DNA from: Vibrio sp. D404a
GTDB taxonomy: Bacteria > Pseudomonadota > Gammaproteobacteria > Enterobacterales > Vibrionaceae
Reading direction: 5' to 3'
Length of the DNA stretch: 64,000 nt
Assembly (NCBI RefSeq): GCF_030248535.1
Contig: NZ_JAHGAJ010000007.1
Coordinates: forward strand, 62,001 to 126,000
Positions 11,158 through 20,378 of this stretch are shown here, piece by piece. The position numbers were made by a program, and so were the translations under genes. Position 1 is the stretch's first letter, and each line of letters opens with the position of its first letter. The notes beneath the pieces are model-generated. The model made no database searches. It worked only from the letters and a program-made list of their open reading frames with translations, and was not told where the DNA came from.

Positions 11158-11260
11158 CGTCATCCTCAAGGGCGAGGAACGAGCGAGTTGGGGATCTCAA
11201 ACCCAATACGATAGAGCCGAGATTCCCTATCATGTTCGTCCCTCACTGTAGGGAATGACG
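11158..11260. repeat. Imperfect palindromic intergenic repeat between cmoA and cmoB
   Basis: A 103-base element with two arms of about 41 bases, 11158-11198 and 11219-11260, that are imperfect reverse complements. It begins CGTCATCC and ends GGAATGACG. It has the look of a dispersed REP/MITE-like element of Vibrio genomes and would form a long hairpin in the cmoA-cmoB transcript. No second copy was seen in this window, and no coding sequence is in it. Confidence 0.75.
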
Positions 11261-11312
11261 AATTTAATTTTTACTTTAGGGTTATCGACCCTAATTAACT
11301 CAGTGAAAAACT

Positions 11313-12284
11313 ATGTTTAATTTTGCCAATTTTTACCAACTCATTGCCCAAGATACACGCCTGCAACCTTGGCTGAATATTCTTCCTCAACAGTTAACGG
11401 ATTGGCAAAATGCAGAACACGGTGACTTCGACCGCTGGGTTCGTGCACTAAACAAGATCCCTCAAGGTGCTCCAGACCAAATTGATATCAAAAACTCAGT
11501 GACGCTAACTAACGACACTCCGTTTCATGATGGTGAGCTGAAGAAGCTAGAGAACCTACTAAAAACATTCCATCCTTGGCGCAAAGGCCCTTACACGGTT
11601 CACGGTATTCATATCGATACTGAGTGGCGCAGTGATTGGAAATGGGACCGCGTGCTTCCACATATCTCTCCGCTAAAAAACCGCTCTGTTCTCGATGTTG
11701 GTTGTGGCAACGGCTATCACATGTGGCGCATGCTGGGTGAAGGCGCACGCCTAACAGTTGGTATTGACCCATCTCACCTGTTCCTAATTCAGTTTGAAGC
11801 GATTCGTAAGCTGATGGGCGACGATCAACGTGCTCACCTGTTACCGTTAGGCATTGAGCAACTACCAAAACTGGAAGCGTTCGACACGGTATTTAGCATG
11901 GGCGTTCTTTACCACCGTCGCTCTCCGCTTGATCACCTAATCCAATTGAAAGACCAGCTAGTTTCTGGTGGCGAGTTAGTGCTTGAAACTCTGGTTATCG
12001 AAGGCGATGAGAATGCAGTACTTGTACCTGTCGACCGTTATGCGCAAATGCGTAACGTGTACTTCTTCCCATCTGCTCGTGCTTTGAAGCGTTGGCTAGA
12101 GCAAGTAGGTTTTAAAGATGTTCGTATTGTCGATGAAAACGTGACAACTGTCGGTGAACAGCGCACGACTGAATGGATGACGCACAACTCACTGCCAGAC
12201 TACCTTGATCCAAACGACCCGAGCAAAACCGTTGAAGGCCACCCTGCACCACGCCGTGCTGTTTTGGTTGCAACAAAGCCATAA
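11313..12284 (+). CDS. cmoB: tRNA U34 carboxymethyltransferase CmoB
   Basis: CmoB transfers the carboxymethyl group of carboxy-SAM to 5-hydroxyuridine at position 34 of several tRNAs, giving cmo5U and wider wobble decoding. The 323-aa protein equals the family length. Visible motifs are [13 protein letters not shown], the SAM-site [31 protein letters not shown] and [16 protein letters not shown] near the end. It lies downstream of cmoA on the same strand. After it comes a 17-base repeat array, then a hairpin-rich region ending in a terminator. Confidence 0.97.
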   Translation: MFNFANFYQLIAQDTRLQPWLNILPQQLTDWQNAEHGDFDRWVRALNKIPQGAPDQIDIKNSVTLTNDTPFHDGELKKLENLLKTFHPWRKGPYTVHGIHIDTEWRSDWKWDRVLPHISPLKNRSVLDVGCGNGYHMWRMLGEGARLTVGIDPSHLFLIQFEAIRKLMGDDQRAHLLPLGIEQLPKLEAFDTVFSMGVLYHRRSPLDHLIQLKDQLVSGGELVLETLVIEGDENAVLVPVDRYAQMRNVYFFPSARALKRWLEQVGFKDVRIVDENVTTVGEQRTTEWMTHNSLPDYLDPNDPSKTVEGHPAPRRAVLVATKP

Positions 12285-12309
12285 GCGTTTGTAGTTGCAA
12301 TAAAGGTAT

Positions 12310-12377
12310 AAACTTTGAAAAGCTCTAAACCTTGAAAAGCACTAAACCTTGAAAAACGCTAGACGTTGACAAGCATT
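12310..12377 (+). repeat. 17-base imperfect tandem repeat (four units)
   Basis: Four consecutive units: AAACTTTGAAAAGCTCT, AAACCTTGAAAAGCACT, AAACCTTGAAAAACGCT and AGACGTTGACAAGCATT. The unit length is constant while the sequence drifts. It lies between the cmoB stop and the hairpin-rich region. Confidence 0.75.
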
Positions 12378-12389
12378 TGACGAAAGAAG

Positions 12390-12522
12390 CCGAAATGTCG
12401 GATAAAATCCGCTTCGAGCTCAATGAATGAGCTATTTCGTCGAATGATAATTGGCTCTCGCCTCACATGGTCAGTCAATATGACCGGACGCTAACATAAG
12501 GATGCTTCACGCATCCTTTTTT
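12390..12522 (+). ncRNA. Candidate structured RNA (small RNA or leader) ending in a terminator
   Basis: The stretch contains several short hairpins in a row: CGGAT-AAA-ATCCG, GAGCT-caatgaat-GAGCT-like pairing, and GGTCA-gtcaata-TGACC. A strong terminator at 12498-12522 follows (AAGGATGC, loop, GCATCCTT, then T). It could be the 3' end of the cmoB transcript, an independent small RNA, or an attenuator before the lipoprotein gene at 12577. I do not recognise an RNA family. Confidence 0.35.
12498..12522 (+). terminator. Rho-independent terminator upstream of the ATP-grasp module
   Basis: An eight-base-pair stem AAGGATGC/GCATCCTT with a TTCAC loop, and a six-T run that overlaps the end of the stem. 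It lies 55 bases before the lipoprotein gene. Confidence 0.85.
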
Positions 12523-12576
12523 GTGGGCTAAACTATTCAATAGTCTGAACTATTTTCTAATTTCAAAGGTTTTTAT

Positions 12577-13314
12577 ATGTTTAAGCGATTATCGCCTATT
12601 CTGGCGGTTGGTTTGCTCTCTGGCTGTACTCTCACTAATAGCGCGGCTTATCACCAAGAAACTCTGGATGCTATTGCAAAATCAGAGACAAACATCGCAA
12701 ATAAAGTTCAAAACTTAGAGCTTCAACTTAGCAATCAAAGTGACTACATCGAGAGTCTAGAAGAAGAAATTATTGCGCTATCTAACGAAGTTGAAGTCCA
12801 TCTCACCACGCTTGAAAAACAACAGATCGAAGAGATTGAAGAGGAAGAGGTAGTTATCACTCGTGTCCCGGTTGTGACTACCGAGCAACCTACCGTTCTT
12901 GGTGCCATTGAGAAAGTTACCATTGAATCGATCAAGCAAAAGTTCGATGCGCGTGTTGATACCGGTGCAACTACGTCTTCACTGAATGCTGTCGACATCA
13001 AAGAATTTGAGCGTAATGGCAAGAATTGGGTGAAGTTCCACCTTGCTGATAAGTCGCAACCTGCCGAAGAGCAAAAATGGATTGAAGCACCCGTTGTACG
13101 CTACGTGAAGATTCGTCAATCGACCAGCGACGAGACAGAACGTCGAGCTGTGATCGAATTATGGGTGAAAGTTGGAAAAATCCATGAAAAAGCGCAATTT
13201 ACATTGGCGGATCGCTCTCAAATGAGTCACCCTGTATTACTAGGGCGTGAGTTTATCAAAGATATCGCCCTAGTGGATGTAAGTAAAAAGTACGTACAAA
13301 CGGAAGATAAATAA
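12577..13314 (+). CDS. Retropepsin-like (RimB/'ATP-dependent zinc protease' family) lipoprotein
   Basis: The protein (245 aa) has a lipoprotein signal with lipobox LLSGC (Cys17), a coiled and very acidic linker (about 35-92), then a single aspartic-protease-like domain with the motif DTGATTSS (Asp128-Thr-Gly) and a later HPVLLGREFI. Databases usually call this family ATP-dependent zinc protease, but the motif is that of retropepsin-like aspartic peptidases. A lipid anchor would place the domain on the periplasmic side. It is the first gene of a tight operon with the transglutaminase-membrane protein (17-base gap) and an ATP-grasp ligase, suggesting it trims or removes something those proteins add. 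The substrate is unknown. Confidence 0.85.
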   Translation: MFKRLSPILAVGLLSGCTLTNSAAYHQETLDAIAKSETNIANKVQNLELQLSNQSDYIESLEEEIIALSNEVEVHLTTLEKQQIEEIEEEEVVITRVPVVTTEQPTVLGAIEKVTIESIKQKFDARVDTGATTSSLNAVDIKEFERNGKNWVKFHLADKSQPAEEQKWIEAPVVRYVKIRQSTSDETERRAVIELWVKVGKIHEKAQFTLADRSQMSHPVLLGREFIKDIALVDVSKKYVQTEDK

Positions 13315-13331
13315 CAATAGTAGGGTAAGCT

Positions 13332-14837
13332 ATGACGTCAAGAATCCCATTTTATATTTCGATCGTGTTACTGATAGCAGCTGGTATCACATTGAGTGTG
13401 TTCAGACACACGACCTACGGCGTGCCATGGACGCCGGGAGAAACAAGGCAAGTCTGGGATGTTGAGGCTCGAATCGAGTTCAACGCCATGGGCCAAGAGG
13501 CAAAAGTTTCACTGGCTGCTCCTCACACGCAATCAAACTACACTCTCATCGGCGAATCCGCTTCCTCTCCTGGCTACGGTATCTCTTACGTGACTACCGA
13601 CACGGGTCGTCGAGCTGAGTGGTCTATCCGTCAGGCTAGCGGCGCACAGACAATTTACTACAAGACTCAATTCTTAGTTGATCCTCAAGCGCAAGTTAAT
13701 GCCGTTCCACCAGAAGGTGACGTCGCAACGCCAAGCTTTGACGGCCCAGAAGAAGCTGCAGCGAAAGCACTGATTGAGCGCGCAACACAACGCTCTGCTG
13801 ATAACCTCACTTTCACTCGTGAGCTTGTCAAAACGCTGAATGACCCTGACAGCCAAAACTCCGCTCTAATCCTGAACAACATGGATAAAGTGGAAGCAGC
13901 ACACAAGTTACTTTCCTTCGCGGGTATCCACAATAAAGTGGTTGGCGTTATCGAACTTGAAGATGGCCGTCGTCGCCAATCTATCCAACATATGATTCAG
14001 GTTTGGGACAAGGACCAATGGGTACTTTTCTCTACAGAGTCAAGCCAACAACAAGTTCAGCCAAACTTACTGATTTGGGATGAGTCGAACGTATCACTAC
14101 TTGACGTCGTTGGCGGACAAAACAGTAAAGTTCACTTCTCGATGATTGCTCAAGAAGTCTCTCCGACTGAAGCAACCAACAGCAAGATCTCTGCTGACCA
14201 GCTACTGAATCTTTCGATTCACAGCTTGCCACTCGAAGAGCAAGCAATGTTTAAGACCATCATGTTGATTCCGATTGGCGCACTCATTGTAGTGTTCCTA
14301 CGTGTTATCGTTGGTTTGAAAACCTCTGGTACCTTCATGCCTGTACTGATTGCCGTTGCCTTCGTACAGACGCAGCTGGTTACCGGTATTGTTGGTTTCC
14401 TTCTAATCGTTGGTACGGGTCTGGTTATTCGTAGCTATCTATCCAAACTCAACCTCTTGCTGGTCGCGCGGATATCCGCGGTGATCATCACCGTAATCAT
14501 GATTATCTCCATCTTTACGGTTGTTGCGTTCAAGGTTGGCTTGACCGAAGGTCTATCGATTACGTTCTTCCCAATGATCATTCTATCTTGGACTATCGAA
14601 CGTATGTCTATCCTATGGGAAGAAGAAGGTGCGAAAGAGGTTGTGCTACAAGGTGGTGGCTCGCTACTGACTGCTGTGCTTGTTTACTTGGCGATGACCA
14701 ACCCATTCATTCAGCACTTAACGTTTAACTTTATTGGTCTACAACTTATCGTTCTAGGTGGTATTTTACTTCTTGGTACTTACACTGGTTACCGCTTAAC
14801 TGAGCTACGTCGCTTTAAACCGCTAGCGGAGGATTAA
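13332..14837 (+). CDS. Inactive transglutaminase-like protein fused to seven membrane helices
   Basis: The 501-aa protein has one N-terminal membrane segment (about 7-27), a periplasmic region of some 270 residues resembling a transglutaminase fold, then a block of hydrophobic helices from about residue 305 to 490. It matches the family described as inactive transglutaminase fused to 7 transmembrane helices; I see no convincing Cys-His-Asp triad. It sits between the retropepsin-like lipoprotein and the ATP-grasp ligase, separated from the ligase by three bases. By inference it binds a peptide or peptide-modified substrate at the inner membrane. No biochemical role is known to me. Confidence 0.85.
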   Translation: MTSRIPFYISIVLLIAAGITLSVFRHTTYGVPWTPGETRQVWDVEARIEFNAMGQEAKVSLAAPHTQSNYTLIGESASSPGYGISYVTTDTGRRAEWSIRQASGAQTIYYKTQFLVDPQAQVNAVPPEGDVATPSFDGPEEAAAKALIERATQRSADNLTFTRELVKTLNDPDSQNSALILNNMDKVEAAHKLLSFAGIHNKVVGVIELEDGRRRQSIQHMIQVWDKDQWVLFSTESSQQQVQPNLLIWDESNVSLLDVVGGQNSKVHFSMIAQEVSPTEATNSKISADQLLNLSIHSLPLEEQAMFKTIMLIPIGALIVVFLRVIVGLKTSGTFMPVLIAVAFVQTQLVTGIVGFLLIVGTGLVIRSYLSKLNLLLVARISAVIITVIMIISIFTVVAFKVGLTEGLSITFFPMIILSWTIERMSILWEEEGAKEVVLQGGGSLLTAVLVYLAMTNPFIQHLTFNFIGLQLIVLGGILLLGTYTGYRLTELRRFKPLAED

Positions 14838-14840
14838 GTT

Positions 14841-15806
14841 ATGTTTGAACAGTTTACGTCACCGTTTAAGTTAAAAGACAAAGGCATCATGGGGATGAAC
14901 AAGCGTAACCATAGTTACATTGGTCGCTACAATGATCGTTCCAAATACCCTTTGGTGGATGACAAGCTAAAAACCAAGATCATCGCTGAGCAAGCGGGTG
15001 CAACAGTACCAAAACTGATTGGCGTGATCGGTCACCAAGCCGAAGTGAAGACTATCCATAACATGGTGAAAGAGTGGCCTGGCTTTGTAATCAAGCCAGC
15101 GCAAGGCAGTGGTGGTAAAGGTATCTTAGTTATCACCTCTCACAAAGATGGCGTTTACACTAAGCCGTCTGGCTCAACAATTGGCAAAGAAGACGTTGAG
15201 CGTCACATCAGTAACGCACTAGCGGGTTTGTTCTCGCTAGGTGGTAAGAACGATGTGGCTGTGGTTGAGAATTTGATTAAGTTCGATAGCTGCTTTGATG
15301 GCTTCAGTTACGAAGGCGTGCCGGACGTTCGTATCATTGTTTTCAAGGGCTACCCTGTGATGGCGATGATGCGCTTATCTACATCAGCCTCTGACGGTAA
15401 AGCTAACCTTCACCAAGGTGCGGTTGGGGTTGGGATTGATATCGCGACCGGCAAAGCCGTAAGAGCGGTTCAATTTGACCAACCCGTCACACATCACCCA
15501 GATACAGGAAAAGAGCTTGCCCTGCTGCAAGTTCCGCATTGGGAGAGGCTATTAACGCTTGCATCAAGTGCTTGGGAGATGACTGGCCTAGGTTATATGG
15601 GTACCGATATGGTGCTTGATCAAGAAGAAGGACCAATGGTACTTGAGCTGAATGCTCGTCCGGGGTTAGCAATCCAGATTGCTAATGGTACAGGCTTGTT
15701 GCCTCGCCTTCATCATATTGAAAACCTCGGTACGCCTGCAGAATACCCAAAACCGGCTGAGCGTGTTGCTTATGCAGCGAAGCAGTTTGGCGTAAGTGAC
15801 GTCTAA
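14841..15806 (+). CDS. Alpha-L-glutamate ligase-like ATP-grasp protein (RimK related)
   Basis: The 321-aa protein is an ATP-grasp enzyme of the RimK-related group, which form amide bonds by way of acyl phosphates. Supporting motifs are FVIKPAQGSGGKGILVI (the nucleotide-binding flap, about 85-101), VVENLIKFD, VPDVRIIVFKG and the metal-binding end VLELNARPGLAIQIAN. It has no signal peptide, so it acts in the cytoplasm. A GGAGG ribosome site precedes its ATG, three bases after the stop of the membrane protein. The ligase with a membrane transglutaminase-like protein and a lipid-anchored peptidase suggests a peptide-tagging or peptide-conjugation pathway across the inner membrane. The amino-acid substrate cannot be read from sequence. 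Confidence 0.85.
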   Translation: MFEQFTSPFKLKDKGIMGMNKRNHSYIGRYNDRSKYPLVDDKLKTKIIAEQAGATVPKLIGVIGHQAEVKTIHNMVKEWPGFVIKPAQGSGGKGILVITSHKDGVYTKPSGSTIGKEDVERHISNALAGLFSLGGKNDVAVVENLIKFDSCFDGFSYEGVPDVRIIVFKGYPVMAMMRLSTSASDGKANLHQGAVGVGIDIATGKAVRAVQFDQPVTHHPDTGKELALLQVPHWERLLTLASSAWEMTGLGYMGTDMVLDQEEGPMVLELNARPGLAIQIANGTGLLPRLHHIENLGTPAEYPKPAERVAYAAKQFGVSDV

Positions 15807-15860
15807 CGTCCTATAGAGCAGCGCTAACCGTGTTGCTTCTATTTCTCATTCTAAAATACC

Positions 15861-15889
15861 AAAGCCGCATCACTGAGTGACGCGGCTTT
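15861..15889. terminator. Bidirectional terminator between the ATP-grasp gene and formate dehydrogenase
   Basis: Stem AAAGCCGC-TCAC with GTGA-GCGGCTTT (one mismatch), a TGA loop and six T on the plus strand. It is placed between two convergent genes and can serve both. Confidence 0.85.
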
Positions 15890-15912
15890 TTTGTACCTCA
15901 AATAATTTTCTA

Positions 15913-18900
15913 TTACACGGTGACGTTCTCTTCAATGATGATCGGCTCAACCTTCACTGCTGCCACCTTAAATTCAGGTATTTTGGCATGTGGGTCGGTC
16001 GCAGTCGTTGTGAGTCGATTGACGGGCGACTCAACAAAATGGAACGGAATAAATATCACCCCCTTCTGCATTCGCTTAGTTACAAACGCAGCAATCTCTA
16101 TTTCTCCACGACGCGTTGAGACTTTAAGCATTTGACCATTTGAGATACCTAACGCTTCCGCATCTTGCACACTCACCATCGCTCTCGGTCCTGCTAGATT
16201 ATCCAACCCCTTGGTTTTTCGCGTCATGGTTCCAGTGTGGAATTGCTCTAGAATCCGCCCTGTCGTCAACACCAGTGGGTAGTCCTCATCAGGCAATTCT
16301 GCTGCGTATCGGAATGGAATCGCCTCCATCTGCCCTCGCCCACGCGTAAATTGGGTTTGGTGCATAATACGAGTACCATCTGGATTGTTTTTGTTACTCG
16401 GCCATTGAACGCCATTAAGAGTAATATTCTCCCAGCGTAAACCGCCATACTGAGGGGTAACTCGCGCAATTTCATTGGTGATGTCTGCCACCGTTTGGTA
16501 GCCCCAATCACTTCCCATCGCATTAGCTATCATCTGGATGATCATCCAATCTTCTTTCGCTTCGCCGGGAGGCGTTACCGCTGGATTAATACGCTGCACT
16601 CGGCGTTCCGTGTTAGTGAAATGCCCAGACTTTTCAGCAAACGAGCATGACGGCAACACCACATCTGCATATTGAGCGGTTTCCGTGAGGAAGATGTCTT
16701 GCACAACCAAGAAATCGAGCGCTTCTAGCCCCTCAATCACATGGGCTTGGTTTGGATCACTCAATATTGGGTTTTCCCCCATCACGTAAAGTCCACGGAC
16801 TTCACGATTACACGCGCCATCAATGATTTCAGTGAGTGTTAAACCGCTCTCAGCAGGCAATTCAGCAATATCCCATTCCATCTCAAATTTCTTACGAACC
16901 AGAGGATTGTAGACCTTTTGATAACCCGGTAGGTTGTTTGGCAAAGCCCCCATGTCACAAGCCCCCTGCACGTTTGACTGACCGCGCAGCGGATTAATGC
17001 CGCCTCCTTCAATGCCGATGTTTCCGCACAACAGTTGCAGATTAGCGATAGAGCGTACGTTGTCGTGTCCAGTGGTGTGCTGAGTAATGCCCATGGAGTA
17101 ATAGACGGCTGTGCGCTCGGCTGTGCCTATCAATCGCGCCATCGCAAAGATGTCTTCCGCTTTTACACCCGTGACCAGTTCCACCTTGTCGAGGGAATAA
17201 CTCGGTGACATAACCTCTTGTAGCAAGGTATCAAAGCCATCGACACGCTCATCAATATACTCCTGATCGTACCAACCATGCTTTATGATCTGCTGCATCA
17301 CACCGTTAAGCAGCATCACGTCAGTCCCTGGTCGATGAGCTAGATAAAGTTCGGCGTGGTCGGCGATATCGATGCGCTTAGGATCAGCAACAATCAATCG
17401 TGCACCGCCATGTCGCACGGCCTGCTTAATGTGAGAGCCAATGATCGGGTGTGCCGATGTGGTATCCGAGCCGATAATAAAGATAACATCGGAGTGTTTG
17501 ATACTCGGAATATCATTAGTCATCGCACCGCTGCCCAGTGACGCCTCAAGCCCGGTGACTGTGGAGGCGTGGCAAAGGCGTGCACAATGATCGACGTTGT
17601 TTGTCCCCAGCTCTCGACGGATGAATTTTTGAAAAGCGTAGTTGTCCTCATTAGTGGTTTTTGCTGAAGAGAAGCCCGCTAGCGCCTGACTGCCAACACC
17701 TTTCTTAATAGCGGAAAACTTATCGGCAACCAAACGAATAGCTTCCTCCCAGCTAGCAGGTTGTAGCCAACCATCTTTACGAATCAAAGGTGTCGTAAGT
17801 CGCTCGTCACTACCGACGAAATCAAACCCGAAACGACCTTTAACACACAACATGCCTTCATTGACTGGCGAGTTAGCGCCTTCCACATAACGAATCTTAT
17901 TCACCGATTCGTCAACATGCATAGTGAGCTTGCAACCCACACCACAATAGGTGCAGATAGTATCGACTTTTTGTAGTTGCTCAACAGAGCCTTGCTGTTT
18001 GTATCTCGCATCCACCATTGCTCCCGTCGGGCACGCTTGGACACAAGCGCCACACTGAACGCAATTAGAGTCGCCCATTAGCGTCTGATTTGGACCAAAA
18101 TTCGGTCTAAGTTCAGGCCTAAAGCTTGGCTTCCCATTTTGTGCACACATGAAGCTTAAGACACCATGAACATTCTGCTCTCTACACGCTTGAATGCACT
18201 GACCACAGCTGATACATCGATTGGCATCAAAGACGATGAACTCTGAACTCGCATCCACTTCAAACTTATGTCGTGGTTGCTGGCTACTATTCCCTTGCTT
18301 AGCTTTTACTGCTTGCCAGACCGCATCATCCGTAACATCGACCTTATAATCATTGAATGTTTGCACAGCTTGGTATTCTGTCGCGTAGTCTCGCAGGTCA
18401 CACTGAGTGTTCGCTTGGCAACCACACTCTAGACAACGTTGCGCTTCTTCAATCGCATCAGCGTTGGTGAAACCGAGTTCAACTTCATCGAAGCTTTGTT
18501 CACGCTGCTCTGCACTTAGCTCAGGCATAATCTTTCGGGCGACACTTTGAATCGCTTGATATTGTTGCCGTTCAACTGCTTTTAATTGCTTCTCTTTGCG
18601 TGAATTGAAAGGCTTCACTGGTAACTGTGTCATAGTGCCGCTAAAGAAACGGTCTATCGCCTGAGCAACAATACGACCATCTCCAACAGCCTCAACCGCT
18701 GTTGCTGGCCCACGTCTAAAATCGCCGATACTGAAGATATTGCCTACCCCTGTGTGCATGGTATCTGGGTTGGCATCAGCAGTATTCCAACGAGTGAGGG
18801 GAATTTCTAAAGACTCATCGGTCATGAAGCTCAAGTCTGGCTTTTGGGATACCGCTGCAATCACAGTGTCGAATGCTTCTGTGAAAAACTCTCCGGTTGC

Positions 18901-20139
18901 TTTCGGGCTTCGTCGTCCTGAAGCATCTGGTGCCCCGAGTTCCATTCGCTCTAAACGAATCGCTTTAACGCGACCATTGTCGTCTGCGATATTTTCCGCA
19001 GGGTTGGTCAGAAAGTGGAATTTAACGCCCTCGTGTTCAGCTTCTTCGATTTCGTAATCTTCGGCTGGCATCTCGTCTCGAGTCCGACGATAAATCAGTG
19101 TTGTCTCAGCCCCTGCTCTGACCGCCGTTCTAGCACAGTCTATCGCGGTGTTACCGCCACCGATGACCGCTACTTTTTTGCCTGTTGTATATTGTTGATC
19201 AGTGACGTAATCCTTCAGATAGTCGACACCGAGGTAACAACCCTCTAAATCGCTACCCGCATAATTCATCTCTACTGCACTGGAAGCACCAACGGCTAAA
19301 CAAACCGCATCAAAGTCTTGCGATAGACTCGACAGCGAAAAGTCTTCACCAAGCTTCTTATCGCATTCAATCACCATTCCGTTACGGCACATCAACTCAA
19401 TTTCTTTGTCTAGAATTGACTTTGGTAGACGATACTCAGGAATACCATAACGCAACCAGCCACCAGCTTTAGGCATCGACTCATAGACAACAACTTGATA
19501 GCCTTCATTCGCCAAATAGTAGCCAGCCGTCAACCCACCCGGCCCACCTCCCACAATCGCGACCCGCTTTCCATTGTCCGGTTTCTTAGGTGGCGTGTAG
19601 CTTTCTTGCGCTTCTAAATCGATATCCGCAGCGTGGCGCTTTAACTGACGTATCGCAATTGAGTCGTCAACTAAGTTGCGGCGACATTCAGTTTCACAGA
19701 AAGCTGGGCATACGCGGCCAATCGACAATGGCATAGGTAAGGTTTGTTTGATGACCTCTATCGCCTTCAACGAGTCGTTTTGTGCGATGTGATGCAGGTA
19801 GGATTGGATGTCAACGCCAGCGGGACAAGCCGTCTGACAAGGTGCTTCACAATCAGCATAATGATCAGACATGATTCGATTTAGCGCGCGATGGCGATGT
19901 TGTGTGAGTTGCGGCGATTGGGTGTTCACCGTTAGCCCATTATGAACCTCAAGCTCACACGCGCGTTTAGTCCCGCCACTTTCCACTTCTACGACGCAAA
20001 GGTCACAGGGGATTTTGTCACCCGAACGATTAAGACCACACAATGAAGGGATCTCAACGCCACATGTGTTTGCCGCTTCCAGCACCGTTTGTCCTTGCTC
20101 TACGATACGGTACTTCCCATCAATCACAATCTGAATCAT
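15913..20139 (-). CDS. Formate dehydrogenase alpha subunit fused to a GltD-like FAD/NAD(P) module
   Basis: This large 1408-aa redox protein joins several modules. An N-terminal [2Fe-2S] domain has Cys26, 34, 45 and 48. A glutamate-synthase-small-subunit-like oxidoreductase has FAD motif VGGGPGG (196-202) and NAD(P) motif IGGGN (326-330). Ferredoxin clusters follow at 642-651 and 693-703. The C-terminal molybdopterin formate dehydrogenase opens with CTYCGVGC near 729. The catalytic position is a cysteine (HCARLCHAS, Cys856), so no selenocysteine is used. The fusion suggests electrons from formate pass to NAD(P) within one cytoplasmic polypeptide; this is inference from domain content. It stands alone, convergent with the ATP-grasp module, and mukB's terminator lies upstream. 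Confidence 0.88.
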   Translation of the reverse strand: MIQIVIDGKYRIVEQGQTVLEAANTCGVEIPSLCGLNRSGDKIPCDLCVVEVESGGTKRACELEVHNGLTVNTQSPQLTQHRHRALNRIMSDHYADCEAPCQTACPAGVDIQSYLHHIAQNDSLKAIEVIKQTLPMPLSIGRVCPAFCETECRRNLVDDSIAIRQLKRHAADIDLEAQESYTPPKKPDNGKRVAIVGGGPGGLTAGYYLANEGYQVVVYESMPKAGGWLRYGIPEYRLPKSILDKEIELMCRNGMVIECDKKLGEDFSLSSLSQDFDAVCLAVGASSAVEMNYAGSDLEGCYLGVDYLKDYVTDQQYTTGKKVAVIGGGNTAIDCARTAVRAGAETTLIYRRTRDEMPAEDYEIEEAEHEGVKFHFLTNPAENIADDNGRVKAIRLERMELGAPDASGRRSPKATGEFFTEAFDTVIAAVSQKPDLSFMTDESLEIPLTRWNTADANPDTMHTGVGNIFSIGDFRRGPATAVEAVGDGRIVAQAIDRFFSGTMTQLPVKPFNSRKEKQLKAVERQQYQAIQSVARKIMPELSAEQREQSFDEVELGFTNADAIEEAQRCLECGCQANTQCDLRDYATEYQAVQTFNDYKVDVTDDAVWQAVKAKQGNSSQQPRHKFEVDASSEFIVFDANRCISCGQCIQACREQNVHGVLSFMCAQNGKPSFRPELRPNFGPNQTLMGDSNCVQCGACVQACPTGAMVDARYKQQGSVEQLQKVDTICTYCGVGCKLTMHVDESVNKIRYVEGANSPVNEGMLCVKGRFGFDFVGSDERLTTPLIRKDGWLQPASWEEAIRLVADKFSAIKKGVGSQALAGFSSAKTTNEDNYAFQKFIRRELGTNNVDHCARLCHASTVTGLEASLGSGAMTNDIPSIKHSDVIFIIGSDTTSAHPIIGSHIKQAVRHGGARLIVADPKRIDIADHAELYLAHRPGTDVMLLNGVMQQIIKHGWYDQEYIDERVDGFDTLLQEVMSPSYSLDKVELVTGVKAEDIFAMARLIGTAERTAVYYSMGITQHTTGHDNVRSIANLQLLCGNIGIEGGGINPLRGQSNVQGACDMGALPNNLPGYQKVYNPLVRKKFEMEWDIAELPAESGLTLTEIIDGACNREVRGLYVMGENPILSDPNQAHVIEGLEALDFLVVQDIFLTETAQYADVVLPSCSFAEKSGHFTNTERRVQRINPAVTPPGEAKEDWMIIQMIANAMGSDWGYQTVADITNEIARVTPQYGGLRWENITLNGVQWPSNKNNPDGTRIMHQTQFTRGRGQMEAIPFRYAAELPDEDYPLVLTTGRILEQFHTGTMTRKTKGLDNLAGPRAMVSVQDAEALGISNGQMLKVSTRRGEIEIAAFVTKRMQKGVIFIPFHFVESPVNRLTTTATDPHAKIPEFKVAAVKVEPIIIEENVTV

Positions 20140-20324
20140 AGCGAGCCTTCCTTACACAGCATCTAAAATGAACAATTAAGTAATACAATATTATTAATAT
20201 TTCATCATGGTTACTATTACCATACATTAATTGTGGTTTTGTGCGTGTGACCGCAAACTCGTTCCATTGATATTAACCACAAAGTATGAAGGGATTTTAA
20301 TGAGGGCGATTTCAGACATAAAAA

Positions 20325-20346
20325 AAGCCCCTTCGAAAAGGGGCTT
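20325..20346 (-). terminator. Terminator of mukFEB
   Basis: A nine-base-pair perfect stem AAGCCCCTT/AAGGGGCTT with a CGAA loop, followed on the minus strand by a run of T. It lies just after the mukB stop. Confidence 0.92.
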
Positions 20347-20378
20347 GGTTATCCAGATTTGCTATTCGCTCTTGCTGG

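Noticed and set aside
17566..17583. Possible selenocysteine codon in formate dehydrogenase
   Set aside because: The catalytic position reads as an ordinary cysteine (HCARLCHAS) in one uninterrupted frame, so no recoding is needed.
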